A stretch of 64,000 nt of DNA from Paracoccus sp. MA (GCF_020990385.1 NZ_CP087598.1:161001-225000), one strand, 5' to 3'; shown: positions 19,510-28,278, counted from the stretch's first letter. Program-made: numbers and translations. The notes: generated by a model from the sequence alone, not told the origin.

Positions 19510-20040
19510 ATGGCGGGCGGGGCTGAGATCCTGATCCGTCCCGCCACGCCTTCCGACCACGAGGCGATCTGGACCATCCTCGGGCCGGTCTATCGCGCGG
19601 GCGAGACCTATTGCATCCCGCCCGACATCTCGCGCGAGGAGGCGCTGGCCGACTGGTTCGCCGCGCCCTTCACCGCCTTCGTGGCCGAGCTGGACGGCCG
19701 GGTGCTGGGCACCAGCCATGTCGGCCGCAACCGCCCGGGCCCGGCGGCCCATGTCGCCAATGCCAGCTTCGCCACCCATCCGGATGCGCGGGGCCGCGGC
19801 ATCGCCGGGCGGCTGGTCGCCCATGCCAAGGACTGGGCGCGGGCGCAGGGCTTCCGGGCGATGCAGTTCAACTTCGTCGTCTCGACCAATGCCGATGCCG
19901 TTCATTCGTGGCAGAAAGCCGGTTTCGATATTGTCGGCCGCCTGCCCGGCGCGTTTCTTCACCCCAGGCATGGCTATGTGGACGCGCTGGTCATGTTTCA
20001 CGACCTGACAGAAGGGAATCCCCATGACGCTGGCCTATGA
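19510..20040 (+). CDS. GNAT family N-acetyltransferase
   Basis: 176-residue single-domain acetyltransferase. The acetyl-CoA pyrophosphate-binding loop is ARGRGIAGRLVAHA (residues about 96-109), preceded by the strand with ANASFATHPD and followed by NFVVSTNADAVHSWQKAGF. The substrate is unknown. It begins 13 bp after the ClpP-like gene and overlaps fghA by 17 bp, so it is probably transcribed with the formaldehyde pathway. Confidence 0.85.
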   Translation: MAGGAEILIRPATPSDHEAIWTILGPVYRAGETYCIPPDISREEALADWFAAPFTAFVAELDGRVLGTSHVGRNRPGPAAHVANASFATHPDARGRGIAGRLVAHAKDWARAQGFRAMQFNFVVSTNADAVHSWQKAGFDIVGRLPGAFLHPRHGYVDALVMFHDLTEGNPHDAGL

Positions 20041-20863
20041 GACCGTATCGGAAAACCGCAGCTTCGGCGGCATTCAGGGCGTCTATCGCCACCAGTCGCA
20101 GGCGACCGGCACGCCGATGACCTTTGCCGTCTACCTGCCGCCCGACGCCCGGCACGGCAAGGTGCCGGTGCTGTGGTATCTGTCGGGCCTGACCTGCACG
20201 CATGAGAACGCCATGACCAAGGCCGGGGCGCAGGAATGGGCGGCGGAATACGGCATCGCGCTGATCTTTCCCGACACCTCGCCGCGCGGCGAGGGCGTGG
20301 CCAATGACGAGGCCTATGACCTGGGCCAGGGCGCGGGCTTCTATGTCGATGCGACCCGGGAGCCCTGGGCGCCGCATTTCCGCATGTGGCATTACATCAC
20401 CCACGAGCTGCCCGAGCTGGTCTTCAACGCCTTCCCGCTGGACCGCGAGGCGCAGGGCATCACCGGCCATTCCATGGGCGGGCACGGCGCGCTGACCATC
20501 GCCATGACCTTCCCGGAACGCTACCGCTCGGTCTCGGCCTTCTCTCCGATCGCCAACCCCAGCGAATCCGATTGGGGCCGCAAGCAGTTCGCCGCCTATC
20601 TGGGCGAGGACAGGGCGGCGTGGAAGAAGCACGATTCGACCATCCTGATGCGGGAAAAGGGCTATCCCGGCGAGGTGCTGATCGACCAGGGCGCCAGCGA
20701 CCAGTTCCTCGACCTGCTCAAGCCCGAGGCGCTGGCCCATGCCATGGCCGAGCGCCGCCAGCCCGGCGCCTTCCGCATGCAGCAGGGTTACGACCACAGC
20801 TATTTCTTCGTGCAGAGCTTCATGGCCGACCACATCCGCTGGCACGCCGAACGGCTGGCCTAG
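20024..20863 (+). CDS. fghA: S-formylglutathione hydrolase
   Basis: 279-residue esterase D-type alpha/beta hydrolase that splits S-formylglutathione into formate and glutathione, completing the pathway begun by Gfa and FlhA. The nucleophile is Ser150 in GHSMGGHGAL. Other family marks are YLSGLTCTHENAMTKAG near the N-terminus and QGYDHSYFF carrying the catalytic His near the C-terminus. Its 5' end overlaps the GNAT gene by 17 bp. xoxF follows after a 174-bp structured region. Confidence 0.95.
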   Translation: MTLAYETVSENRSFGGIQGVYRHQSQATGTPMTFAVYLPPDARHGKVPVLWYLSGLTCTHENAMTKAGAQEWAAEYGIALIFPDTSPRGEGVANDEAYDLGQGAGFYVDATREPWAPHFRMWHYITHELPELVFNAFPLDREAQGITGHSMGGHGALTIAMTFPERYRSVSAFSPIANPSESDWGRKQFAAYLGEDRAAWKKHDSTILMREKGYPGEVLIDQGASDQFLDLLKPEALAHAMAERRQPGAFRMQQGYDHSYFFVQSFMADHIRWHAERLA

Positions 20864-20894
20864 GCCGCGCGGCCGGGCCGGGCGATTGATCCCA

Positions 20895-21037
20895 TACCAA
20901 TTGCCGAATTTCCCTAATACTTTGGTCCAAGGACCCGGCCCCTCGCGTTGACGTGAATGCGGCCGGGTCCGAACCTCTCCGCAGAAGGTGCTTGCGCAAG
21001 AGGAGAGGCGCAAGCTCCGTCATGCGGAGGAAAATTC
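20895..21037 (+). promoter_or_regulatory. xoxF promoter and structured leader
   Basis: This region contains an ACCAA...TTTGGT inverted pair (20896-20926) overlapping the motif CTAATACTTTGGT (20914-20926), which recurs before cycB. It also has a perfect 10-bp hairpin (GGACCCGGCC 20931-20940 with GGCCGGGTCC 20961-20970). A second stem joins CCTCTCC (20974-20980) to GGAGAGG (21002-21008) around the palindrome CTTGCGCAAG. TCCGC (20978-20982) could instead pair with GCGGA of the Shine-Dalgarno region (21024-21028), so two exclusive folds are possible. Promoter elements were not located. Confidence 0.5.
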
Positions 21038-22840
21038 ATGAAAAACCTGATGAATGGCGCCTGCCTCGCGCTGCTCATGTCCGGCACGGCTGCGCTGGCC
21101 AATGACAGCGTGATGGCCGAGATCGCCAAGCCCCAGCAATGGGCGATCCAGACCGGCGATTACGCGAATACCCGCTACTCGACGCTGGACCAGATCAACA
21201 AGGACAACGTCAAGGACCTGCGCGTCGCCTGGACCTTCTCGACCGGGGTGCTGCGCGGGCATGAAGGCTCGCCGCTGGTGATCGGCGACATCATGTATGT
21301 CCACACGCCCTTCCCGAACAACGTCTTCGCGCTGGACCTGAACGACAACGGCAAGATCCTGTGGCGCTACCAGCCGCAGCAGGACCCGAACGTCATCGCG
21401 GTGATGTGCTGCGACACCGTCAGCCGCGGCGTGGCCTATGCGGACGGCCTGATCCTGCTGCACCAGGCCGATACCACCCTGGTGGCGCTGGACGCCAAGA
21501 CCGGGGAAGAAAAGTGGAAGGTCGTCACCGGCGATCCCGCCATCGGCGAGACCAACACCGCGACCGTGCTGCCGGTCAAGGACAAGGTGATCGTCGGCGT
21601 CTCGGGCGGCGAATACGGCGTGCGCGGCCGGGTGACGGCCTACAGCCTCGCCGACGGCTCCGAGGTCTGGAAGGCCTGGTCCACCGGCCCGGACGAGGAA
21701 ATGCTGGTCGATCCCGAAAACACCACGCATCTGGGCAAGCCCATCGGCGCCGACAGCTCGCTGAACAGCTGGGAAGGCGACCAGTGGAAGATCGGCGGCG
21801 GCACCACCTGGGGCTGGTACAGCTATGACCCCGAGCTGAACCTGGTCTATTACGGCACCGGCAACCCCTCGACCTGGAACCCCTCGCAGCGCCCCGGGGA
21901 CAACAAGTGGTCGATGACGATCATGGCGCGGGATGCCGATACCGGCATGGCGAAATGGTTCTACCAGATGACGCCCCATGACGAATGGGACTATGACGGC
22001 GTCAACGAGATGATCCTGACCAACCAGACCATCGACGGCCAGGAACGCAAGCTGCTGACCCATTTCGACCGCAACGGCCTGGCCTATACCATGGATCGCG
22101 AGACCGGCGAGCTGCTGGTGGCCGAGAAATACGATCCGGTGGTGAACTGGACCACCGGGGTCGACATGGACCCGAATTCGGAAACCTATGGCCGCCCGGC
22201 CGTGGTCGCCGAATACTCGACCGCCCAGAACGGCGAGGACGAGAACACCACCGGCGTCTGCCCGGCCGCGCTGGGCACCAAGGACCAGCAGCCGGCGGCC
22301 TTCTCGCCCAAGACCAACCTGTTCTACGTGCCGACCAACCATGTCTGCATGGATTACGAACCCTTCCGGGTGGCCTATACCGCCGGCCAGCCCTATGTCG
22401 GCGCGACGCTGTCCATGTATCCCGCGCCGGACAGCCATGGCGGCATGGGCAACTTCATCGCCTGGGACAACACCACGGGCCAGATCAAGTGGTCCATTCC
22501 CGAACAGTTCTCGGTCTGGTCGGGCGCGCTGGCGACGGCGGGCGACGTGGTCTTCTACGGCACGCTGGAAGGCTATCTGAAGGCCGTGGACGCCGAGACC
22601 GGCGACGAGCTCTACAAGTTCAAGACCCCTTCGGGCATCATCGGCAACGTCATGACCTATGAGCACGGCGGCAAGCAGTATATCGGCATCCTGTCCGGTG
22701 TCGGCGGCTGGGCCGGGATCGGTCTGGCGGCGGGCCTGACCAATCCCAATGACGGGCTTGGCGCGGTGGGCGGCTATGCCTCGCTGTCGCAATACACCGA
22801 GCTGGGCGGCCAGCTGACCGTGTTCGAGCTGCCGGGCTAA
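21038..22840 (+). CDS. xoxF: Lanthanide-type PQQ-dependent methanol dehydrogenase XoxF
   Basis: 600-residue periplasmic quinoprotein that oxidises methanol (and often formaldehyde). It has a Sec signal ending near ALAND, an eight-bladed propeller fold with tryptophan-docking repeats, and the vicinal disulfide Cys124-Cys125 (VMCCDT). The active site is [11 protein letters not shown], with Asp318 and a second Asp at 320. That second Asp replaces the Ala of calcium-type MxaF and marks lanthanide-dependent enzymes. The start at 21038 follows GCGGAGG. No mxaI small-subunit gene is adjacent. cycB and xoxJ follow. Confidence 0.96.
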   Translation: MKNLMNGACLALLMSGTAALANDSVMAEIAKPQQWAIQTGDYANTRYSTLDQINKDNVKDLRVAWTFSTGVLRGHEGSPLVIGDIMYVHTPFPNNVFALDLNDNGKILWRYQPQQDPNVIAVMCCDTVSRGVAYADGLILLHQADTTLVALDAKTGEEKWKVVTGDPAIGETNTATVLPVKDKVIVGVSGGEYGVRGRVTAYSLADGSEVWKAWSTGPDEEMLVDPENTTHLGKPIGADSSLNSWEGDQWKIGGGTTWGWYSYDPELNLVYYGTGNPSTWNPSQRPGDNKWSMTIMARDADTGMAKWFYQMTPHDEWDYDGVNEMILTNQTIDGQERKLLTHFDRNGLAYTMDRETGELLVAEKYDPVVNWTTGVDMDPNSETYGRPAVVAEYSTAQNGEDENTTGVCPAALGTKDQQPAAFSPKTNLFYVPTNHVCMDYEPFRVAYTAGQPYVGATLSMYPAPDSHGGMGNFIAWDNTTGQIKWSIPEQFSVWSGALATAGDVVFYGTLEGYLKAVDAETGDELYKFKTPSGIIGNVMTYEHGGKQYIGILSGVGGWAGIGLAAGLTNPNDGLGAVGGYASLSQYTELGGQLTVFELPG

Positions 22841-22880
22841 TACTTTGGTGCCGAAAAGCAAACTGTGACTCGAAACCTGC

Positions 22881-22904
22881 CGCCCCAAGGGTAACCTTGG
22901 GGCG
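22881..22904 (+). repeat. Perfect hairpin between xoxF and cycB
   Basis: CGCCCCAAGG and CCTTGGGGCG form a 10-bp stem with a GTAA loop and no following T-run. This suits an mRNA-stabilising or attenuating element that would let xoxF be expressed above cycB. A second copy of CTAATACTTTGGT lies just upstream at 22837-22849, overlapping the xoxF stop. Confidence 0.6.
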
Positions 22905-22939
22905 CCATCATCTTCGGGTGACAGCCAGGGAGGAAATTC

Positions 22940-23641
22940 ATGACCAGCAAGACGACCGCCAGCCTGATGGCGATCTGTGTCGCATGCGCGGCCGGCGCCA
23001 TCGCCGGAACGGCCCTTGCGCAGACCACCGACCCGCCGCCGCCGGCCCAGGCCGGAGCGGGCGCCGCCGCCGCCGTCTCGGGCGACGCGCAGCAGCAGCA
23101 GCAAGCCGCCGACGCGCCCGCCGAGGCGGCCCCGGCCGGCGAGGAGGAGGAGGACCTGGAGGTCCAGGAACAGGGCGGCAAGCTCGTGCTGCCGAACGGC
23201 CAGGACATCACCCCCGACCATATGGAGAACGGCCGCTGGTATACGGCCGAGGACATACCGACCTTCAAGATCGCCGAGGACGGGACGGTCGATTACTCGA
23301 CCTTCTCGGGCTATCGCCGCTATTCGGCGGAATGCCATGTCTGCCACGGCCCGGACGGCGAGGGCTCGACCTATGCGCCGGCGCTGAAGAACTCGGTGCT
23401 CAAGCTCGACTATTACGAGTTCCAGGAGATCGTCGCCTCGGGCAAGCAGGACGTGAACACGGCCGCCAATCTGGTCATGCCGGCATTCGGCACCAACAAG
23501 AACGTCTGGTGCTATATCGACGACATCTATGTCTATCTGCTGGCGCGGGGCGCGGGCGACCTGCCGCGCGGCCGCCCGGGCAAGAGAGAGGACAAGTCCG
23601 ATGACTTCACCGCGCAGGAAGATTCCTGCATGAACGGATGA
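22940..23641 (+). CDS. cycB: Cytochrome c553i
   Basis: 233-residue periplasmic mono-haem cytochrome c, known in Paracoccus as c553i and presumed electron acceptor of XoxF. The Sec signal ends around GTALAQ. A long Ala/Pro/Gln/Glu-rich linker follows (residues about 28-75, with a Q5 run and E4 stretch). The haem site is CHVCH (Cys132, Cys135, His136), with the distal Met in LVMPAFG. The gene ends in the ATGA overlap with xoxJ. The low-complexity linker may act as a flexible tether. Confidence 0.93.
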   Translation: MTSKTTASLMAICVACAAGAIAGTALAQTTDPPPPAQAGAGAAAAVSGDAQQQQQAADAPAEAAPAGEEEEDLEVQEQGGKLVLPNGQDITPDHMENGRWYTAEDIPTFKIAEDGTVDYSTFSGYRRYSAECHVCHGPDGEGSTYAPALKNSVLKLDYYEFQEIVASGKQDVNTAANLVMPAFGTNKNVWCYIDDIYVYLLARGAGDLPRGRPGKREDKSDDFTAQEDSCMNG

Positions 23642-24450
23642 GACGCGCATCCGCCCTTGTCGCCCTGCTGATCTGCGCCGCGCTGCCCGCGTCGGCGCAG
23701 GTCGCCGACCTGCGCTCCAAGACCGAGTTCCGGGTCTGCGCCGATCCCGCCGCCGTCCCGATGTCCTCCGAGGACGGCTCGGGCTTCGAGAACCGCATCG
23801 CCGGGCTTTTCGGGGAAAAGCTGGGCCTGCCGGTGGTCTATACCTGGTTCCCGCAGGGCTCGGGCTTCATCCGCAAGACCCTGCGGGCCGGGCTGTGCGA
23901 CGTCGTCATTGGCTATGCCCAGGGCGACGAGATGGTGCAGAACACCAATCACTACTACACCTCGGCCTATGGCATCGTGACGCGCAGGGACAGCCCGCTG
24001 GCCTCGGTCGACACGCTCACGGACCCGGCGCTGAAGGATCGTCCGATCGGCGTCGTGGCCGGCACGCCGCCGGCGACCCATCTGGCGCGGGCGGGGCTGG
24101 CCAAGGACATGCGCGGCTGGGACCTGTTCGTGGACCGCCGGGTCGAGAATCCGGTCGGCGACATGCTGGCGCAGGTGAAATCGGGCGAGCTGGCGGCGGC
24201 GGTGATCTGGGGACCGCTTGCCGGGCCGCTGGTCAAGCAGGACCCCGATCTGCAATTCACCCCGCTGCTCAAGGAAAGCTCGGGGCCGCGGCTGTTCTTC
24301 CGCATCACCATGGGCGTGCGGCTGGAGGAACAGGAATGGAAGCGGGAACTCAACAGCCTGATCCGCCGCCACCAGGACGAGATCGACGCGATCCTGCGCG
24401 ATGCCGGGGTGCCGCTGCTGGACGATTACGGCAAGGCGCTGAAGCCATGA
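23638..24450 (+). CDS. xoxJ: XoxJ/MxaJ-type periplasmic binding protein
   Basis: 270-residue exported protein with a signal peptide ending near PASAQ. It has a type II solute-binding fold: FRVCADPAAVPMS at the start, GFENRIAGLFGEKLGLPVVYTW, and AAVIWGPLAGPLVKQ later. XoxJ accompanies XoxF in most methylotrophs and is proposed to activate or mature it; its ligand is not settled. It overlaps cycB and the next gene by 4 bp each, so xoxF-cycB-xoxJ and the CXXCW gene form one unit. Confidence 0.92.
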   Translation: MRRASALVALLICAALPASAQVADLRSKTEFRVCADPAAVPMSSEDGSGFENRIAGLFGEKLGLPVVYTWFPQGSGFIRKTLRAGLCDVVIGYAQGDEMVQNTNHYYTSAYGIVTRRDSPLASVDTLTDPALKDRPIGVVAGTPPATHLARAGLAKDMRGWDLFVDRRVENPVGDMLAQVKSGELAAAVIWGPLAGPLVKQDPDLQFTPLLKESSGPRLFFRITMGVRLEEQEWKRELNSLIRRHQDEIDAILRDAGVPLLDDYGKALKP

Positions 24451-24977
24451 CCCGGCTCTGGGCGGTGCTGGCGATCTGCCTTGCCGGCGCCGCCCGCGCC
24501 GAGGTGCCCGAGCCGCAGGATTATCGCGGCGAGCCCTATCGTTCCGAAACCCCGGCGACGCTGGCCGGGGCGCGCGTGATCGACGCCGCCGAGGCGATGC
24601 GGCTGCACGGGCAGGGCGTGCCCTTCATCGACGTGCTGCCCCGGACCGCCCGGCCCGAGGGCCTGCCCGAAGGCACGCTGTGGAACGAGCCGCCGCACCT
24701 GTCCATTCCCGGCGCGGTCTGGCTTTACGATACCGGCTACGACCGGCTGGCCGATGCGGAACAGGCGCGGCTGGCCGAGGGACTGGCGCGGCTTTCCGGC
24801 GGCGACAAGGCGGCGCCGATGGTGATCTTCTGCAAGCGCGATTGCTGGATGAGCTGGAACGCCGGCAAGCGCGCCGTGGCGCTGGGTTATCGCGGCGTGA
24901 TCTGGTTTCCCGACGGCGTCGAGGGCTGGCAGGAACAGGGCGGCACGCTCGAGCCCGTCACTCCTGCCGGCCCGTGA
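24447..24977 (+). CDS. PQQ-catabolism-associated CXXCW rhodanese-like protein
   Basis: 176-residue exported protein (signal to about residue 18, GAARAEV) of the family named for PQQ-dependent catabolism and a CXXCW motif. The motif is FCKRDCWMSWNAGKRAV, in a rhodanese-like fold with FIDVLPR upstream. The pair of cysteines could act as a thiol-redox site for the vicinal disulfide or haem proteins of the neighbouring dehydrogenase system (inference). Its last 20 bp overlap the 3' end of the opposing beta-propeller gene. Confidence 0.85.
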   Translation: MTRLWAVLAICLAGAARAEVPEPQDYRGEPYRSETPATLAGARVIDAAEAMRLHGQGVPFIDVLPRTARPEGLPEGTLWNEPPHLSIPGAVWLYDTGYDRLADAEQARLAEGLARLSGGDKAAPMVIFCKRDCWMSWNAGKRAVALGYRGVIWFPDGVEGWQEQGGTLEPVTPAGP

Positions 24978-25881
24978 ACGGTCCGAAGGCGCGGGGGCCG
25001 TCCGGCAGCGCGATCCGGCGGGTGACCGTCAGGCTGGCCGCGTCGATCCAGACCAGCGTGTTCGAATCCCAATGCGCCACCACCACGCCCGAGCCGTCGG
25101 GCAGGGGCGCGATGCCTTCGGGATAGTCGCCCGTCGCGATGCGCCCCAGAACCTCCAGCCGCTGCGGATCGAAGACCGTGACCGTCCCGGCATATTGGTC
25201 GGTGACGAAGCCGCGCCCGCCGGCGAAGGCGATGCCATAGGGGTGGCTGCCGGTCGGCACCTGCCCCAGCAGCCTGCCGGTTTCCGGCGCGATGACGCTG
25301 ATCCGGTCGCCCATCACGTCCACCGACCACAGCCGCCCGTCATGGAAGGCGATGGCATAGGGATGCCCTCCCACCGCCACGCGCGACTTCAGCGCCCCGG
25401 TCGCGGCGTCGTAGATCGAGACCCGGTCGTCGTCGCGATCCGCCGTCGCGACCAGCGCGCCGTCGCTGGCCACCCCGGCCGGGGCGCGGCCGGTCGGCAC
25501 GGTCCAGACGGTCTCCAGCGCCGCATCCAGCCGCATCAGCCTCTGCCGATACCATTCGGTGACGAAGATCCCGCCGTCCGGCGCCAGGGCGATGCCGAAG
25601 GCGCCCTCGGGCAGCGCCTTGGTGCGGATCACCGCGCCGGCCTCGTCCAGCACGGTCAGCAGGCCGGTCTCGGCCGAGATCACGTAGGCCCGGCCGTGCG
25701 CGGGATCGTAGGCCACGGGTGCCGGCGCGCCCGCGACGGGCGTTTCGGCCAGCACCGCGCCGGTCGCCAGATCGACCACCGAGACCGCTCCGGCGTTCTG
25801 CGAGGTGACGAAGCCCAGATCGCCCGCCCGCGCGATGCCGGGGCCGATCAGCAGCACCAGCGCGGCGACGGCGCGGATCAT
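24958..25881 (-). CDS. Secreted YVTN-type beta-propeller protein
   Basis: 307-residue protein with a signal peptide (to about ARAGD, residue 20) and at least six repeated units of the kind VSVVDLATGAVLAE, VSIYDAATGALKS and VTVFDPQRLEVLGRI, which form a beta-propeller. It is transcribed leftward as the middle or last gene of a three-gene set, overlapping the SRPBCC gene by 4 bp. A second propeller of the same class is at 28287. Function is unknown; association is with PQQ-dependent oxidation. Confidence 0.8.
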   Translation of the reverse strand: MIRAVAALVLLIGPGIARAGDLGFVTSQNAGAVSVVDLATGAVLAETPVAGAPAPVAYDPAHGRAYVISAETGLLTVLDEAGAVIRTKALPEGAFGIALAPDGGIFVTEWYRQRLMRLDAALETVWTVPTGRAPAGVASDGALVATADRDDDRVSIYDAATGALKSRVAVGGHPYAIAFHDGRLWSVDVMGDRISVIAPETGRLLGQVPTGSHPYGIAFAGGRGFVTDQYAGTVTVFDPQRLEVLGRIATGDYPEGIAPLPDGSGVVVAHWDSNTLVWIDAASLTVTRRIALPDGPRAFGPFTGRQE

Positions 25882-26429
25882 TCCGCCTTGCCGAACCTTT
25901 CGGCCAGCGCGTCCAGGCCGGCCCGATAGACCCCGGTCACGGCCTGGATCGCCGCCTCGTCGTTCAGCTCGGGCGGCGGCTCGTTGTTCGGATAGCCGCG
26001 ATAGAAGCCGCCCTTCCAGCTGACCAGCGCCTTGCCGCCCTCGTCCTGGACGCAAAGCGTGGCGGCATAGTTCGTCACCGGCAGCACGCTTACCTCGACC
26101 TCGCTAATGCGATAGGCGTAGCAGCGTTTCTCGGGCTGCCATTTCGACAGGACTTCGGTGATGGTCGGATCGCCAGCATCGGCCTTGAGATGCAGCACCC
26201 GGGTCGAGGTCTCGGGCCGGTCGGCCGATCCGTCTCCGGCCAGCTCTAGGCTGGCGATGGCGGGGTGCCAGCTCATGTCGTCGAACCTGCCGATCGCGGC
26301 CCAGACCTCGTCGGGGCCGGCGTCCAGCTTCTGCTGCATCTCCAGCTTCAGCCGCACCGGCCCATGCGCTTCGGCCGCCGGGGCCAGCGCCATGGCCGCG
26401 CCCATCGTCAGGGCCAGCAGTCGGATCAT
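25878..26429 (-). CDS. Periplasmic SRPBCC (MxaD-like) protein
   Basis: 183-residue exported protein (signal to about AAEAHG, residue 23) with an SRPBCC/START-like ligand-binding domain. It has LDAGPDEVWAAIGRFDDMSWHPAI near the N-terminus, described here as residues about 36-59, and LVSWKGGFYRGY later. The arrangement resembles MxaD, a periplasmic protein that aids methanol dehydrogenase electron transfer in Methylobacterium. It lies 3 bp downstream of the DUF-type gene and overlaps the propeller gene. Confidence 0.78.
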   Translation of the reverse strand: MIRLLALTMGAAMALAPAAEAHGPVRLKLEMQQKLDAGPDEVWAAIGRFDDMSWHPAIASLELAGDGSADRPETSTRVLHLKADAGDPTITEVLSKWQPEKRCYAYRISEVEVSVLPVTNYAATLCVQDEGGKALVSWKGGFYRGYPNNEPPPELNDEAAIQAVTGVYRAGLDALAERFGKAE

Positions 26430-26432
26430 CCC

Positions 26433-26954
26433 TTATTCCTCCCGAAAGATGATGTTCTTGAGCAGATAGCGATAGCCGCGGCGAAAGCTTTCATCGGTAT
26501 TGCCGCGGATATCGACCACGCCGGCGCGCAGCGTTCCGCCGCTTTCGGCATCGCGGATATAAAGGTTCAGCGTCAGGATCAGGTTCGAGACCTTCTGCAC
26601 CTCGCCCGAGATGGCGTATTGCGCGCCCATCTCGCGCGCGATGCGGCTGTCGCTGCCGTTGGACTGGGTCGGGTTCTTGATCCGCGCCACCTGGTCGGCG
26701 GGCGGCTCAAGCAGGGTGAAGCCGCGGCCGCGCAGATCTTCGGCGATGACCGTCTCGGCCATCTCGACGCGGCGGGTCTCGTCCTCGCGCACGCCGTTGA
26801 CGGCGCCTTCGGTCGAGGTGTCGATGAAATGCAGGCCGAACCAGACCGCGCTGCCGGGCGGCGCGGCAGCGCCGCCGGCAGGCTGGGCCGCCCCTGGGCC
26901 CGGCCCGGCCAGCGCGGCGGCGCAAAGGATCAGGATGAGCCGCAGGAATGCCAT
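26433..26954 (-). CDS. Secreted protein of DUF3280/DUF2380 type
   Basis: 173-residue exported protein (hydrophobic signal to about GAAQP). The mature part contains VWFGLHFIDTSTEGAVNG, a conserved REDETRRVEMAE helix region, AREMGAQYAISGEVQKVSNLILTLNLYI and a final GYRYLLKNII. This looks like the small secreted DUF families found next to PQQ-dependent dehydrogenases; the exact family is tentative. The start at 26954 is chosen for the signal peptide. It is divergent from the ABC binding-protein gene with a 136-bp gap between them. Confidence 0.65.
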   Translation of the reverse strand: MAFLRLILILCAAALAGPGPGAAQPAGGAAAPPGSAVWFGLHFIDTSTEGAVNGVREDETRRVEMAETVIAEDLRGRGFTLLEPPADQVARIKNPTQSNGSDSRIAREMGAQYAISGEVQKVSNLILTLNLYIRDAESGGTLRAGVVDIRGNTDESFRRGYRYLLKNIIFREE

Positions 26955-27090
26955 GCGCCGACCATGCGCCCGGGTCGCGCGCCCGTCCATAGGACAAAGG
27001 TATAGGGTGATTTTCCCCGGTCGCATCCGGGGCATTTGCCGGGTTGGCGCGGGCGGATCGACCCGGCATGATGCCGGGGGGAGGACGGCC

Positions 27091-28278
27091 ATGAAAGGCA
27101 GAATCATCATACTTTTGGCTGGGTTGTCCATGGCAGCCCCGGCCCTCGCGCAAGATTCCGCGCAGCCGCAGACGGTGCGCGCCGCGGTGCTGCGGGTGGA
27201 CGTGCCGCGCCTGCCGCCGATCTCGCGGCTGGATGCGCCGCCCGGGGATCTGGGCTTTGCCGGGGCGCGGCTGGCGATCGAGGACAACGACACCACCGGC
27301 CGTTTCATGGGCCAGGATTTCGAGGCGCTGGAGGTCACCGCCACCCCCGAGACCGCCCCGGCCGAGATGGACAAGCTGCTGGCCGAGGGCATCCCCTTCA
27401 TCGTCACGCTGGCCGGCGAGGCCGAGACGCTGGCGCTGGCCGATCAGGCCGGGGACCGGGCGCTGGTGCTGAACGCGCTGGCGCGCGGCGACAACCTGCG
27501 CGGCAAGGACTGCCGCTTCAACGTGATCCATGCCGCGCCCAGCCATGCCATGCTGGCCGATGCGCTGGCGCAGTTCCTGATGTGGAAGAAATGGCCGAAC
27601 TGGTTCCTGATCGCAGGCAGCCATCCCGAGGACGTGGCCCTGGCCGATGCCTATCGCCGCGCCGCCGCCAAGTTCGGCGCCAAGATCGTCGAGGAGCGCA
27701 CCTATGAGGATACCGGCGGCAGCCGGCGCAGCGACAGCGGCCATGTGCAGGTCCAACAGCAGATGCCGGTCTTTACCCAGCGCGCGCCGGCCCATGACGT
27801 GCTGATCGCCGCGGACGAGAACGACGTCTTCGCCAACTGGCTGCCCTATGCGACCTGGGACCCGCGCCCGGTCGCCGGCTCGGCCGGGCTGGTGCCGCGC
27901 AGCTGGGCCCCCTCGCTGGAAGCCTGGGGCGCGACGCAGTTCCAGAACCGCTTCGAGAAGCTCGCCAACCGCCCGATCCGCGAGGAGGATTACCAGACCT
28001 GGGTGGCGCTGCGCATGATCGGCGAGGCGGCGACCCGGACGCAAAGCACCGATCCGGCGACGCTGAAGGAGTTCATGCTGTCCGAGAATTTCGAGGTGGC
28101 GGGCTTCAAGGGCCAGAAGCTGACGCTGCGCGACTGGGACCACCAGCTGCGCCAGCCGATCCTGCTGGCGACGCCTTCCGTGACCGCCTCGGTCAGCCCG
28201 CAGGACCAGTATCTGCACCAAAGCTCGGCGCTGGATTCGCTGGGCATCGACCGGCCCGAAACCGAATGCAAGTTCTGA
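27091..28278 (+). CDS. ABC-type periplasmic binding protein, PQQ-alcohol-dehydrogenase-associated (LutA-like)
   Basis: 395-residue exported protein (signal to ALAQD, residue 21) of the type I periplasmic-binding fold, matching the family of ABC binding proteins linked to PQQ-dependent alcohol dehydrogenase systems. Visible segments are LAIEDNDTTGRFMGQDFEAL, FRFNVIHAAPSHAML-type text at residues about 145-155, and DVLIAADENDVFANWLPY. In Methylorubrum extorquens the related LutA belongs to a lanthanide uptake module. Here it starts a five- or six-gene transcript with beta-propeller, acidic protein, ATPase and permease. Confidence 0.8.
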   Translation: MKGRIIILLAGLSMAAPALAQDSAQPQTVRAAVLRVDVPRLPPISRLDAPPGDLGFAGARLAIEDNDTTGRFMGQDFEALEVTATPETAPAEMDKLLAEGIPFIVTLAGEAETLALADQAGDRALVLNALARGDNLRGKDCRFNVIHAAPSHAMLADALAQFLMWKKWPNWFLIAGSHPEDVALADAYRRAAAKFGAKIVEERTYEDTGGSRRSDSGHVQVQQQMPVFTQRAPAHDVLIAADENDVFANWLPYATWDPRPVAGSAGLVPRSWAPSLEAWGATQFQNRFEKLANRPIREEDYQTWVALRMIGEAATRTQSTDPATLKEFMLSENFEVAGFKGQKLTLRDWDHQLRQPILLATPSVTASVSPQDQYLHQSSALDSLGIDRPETECKF

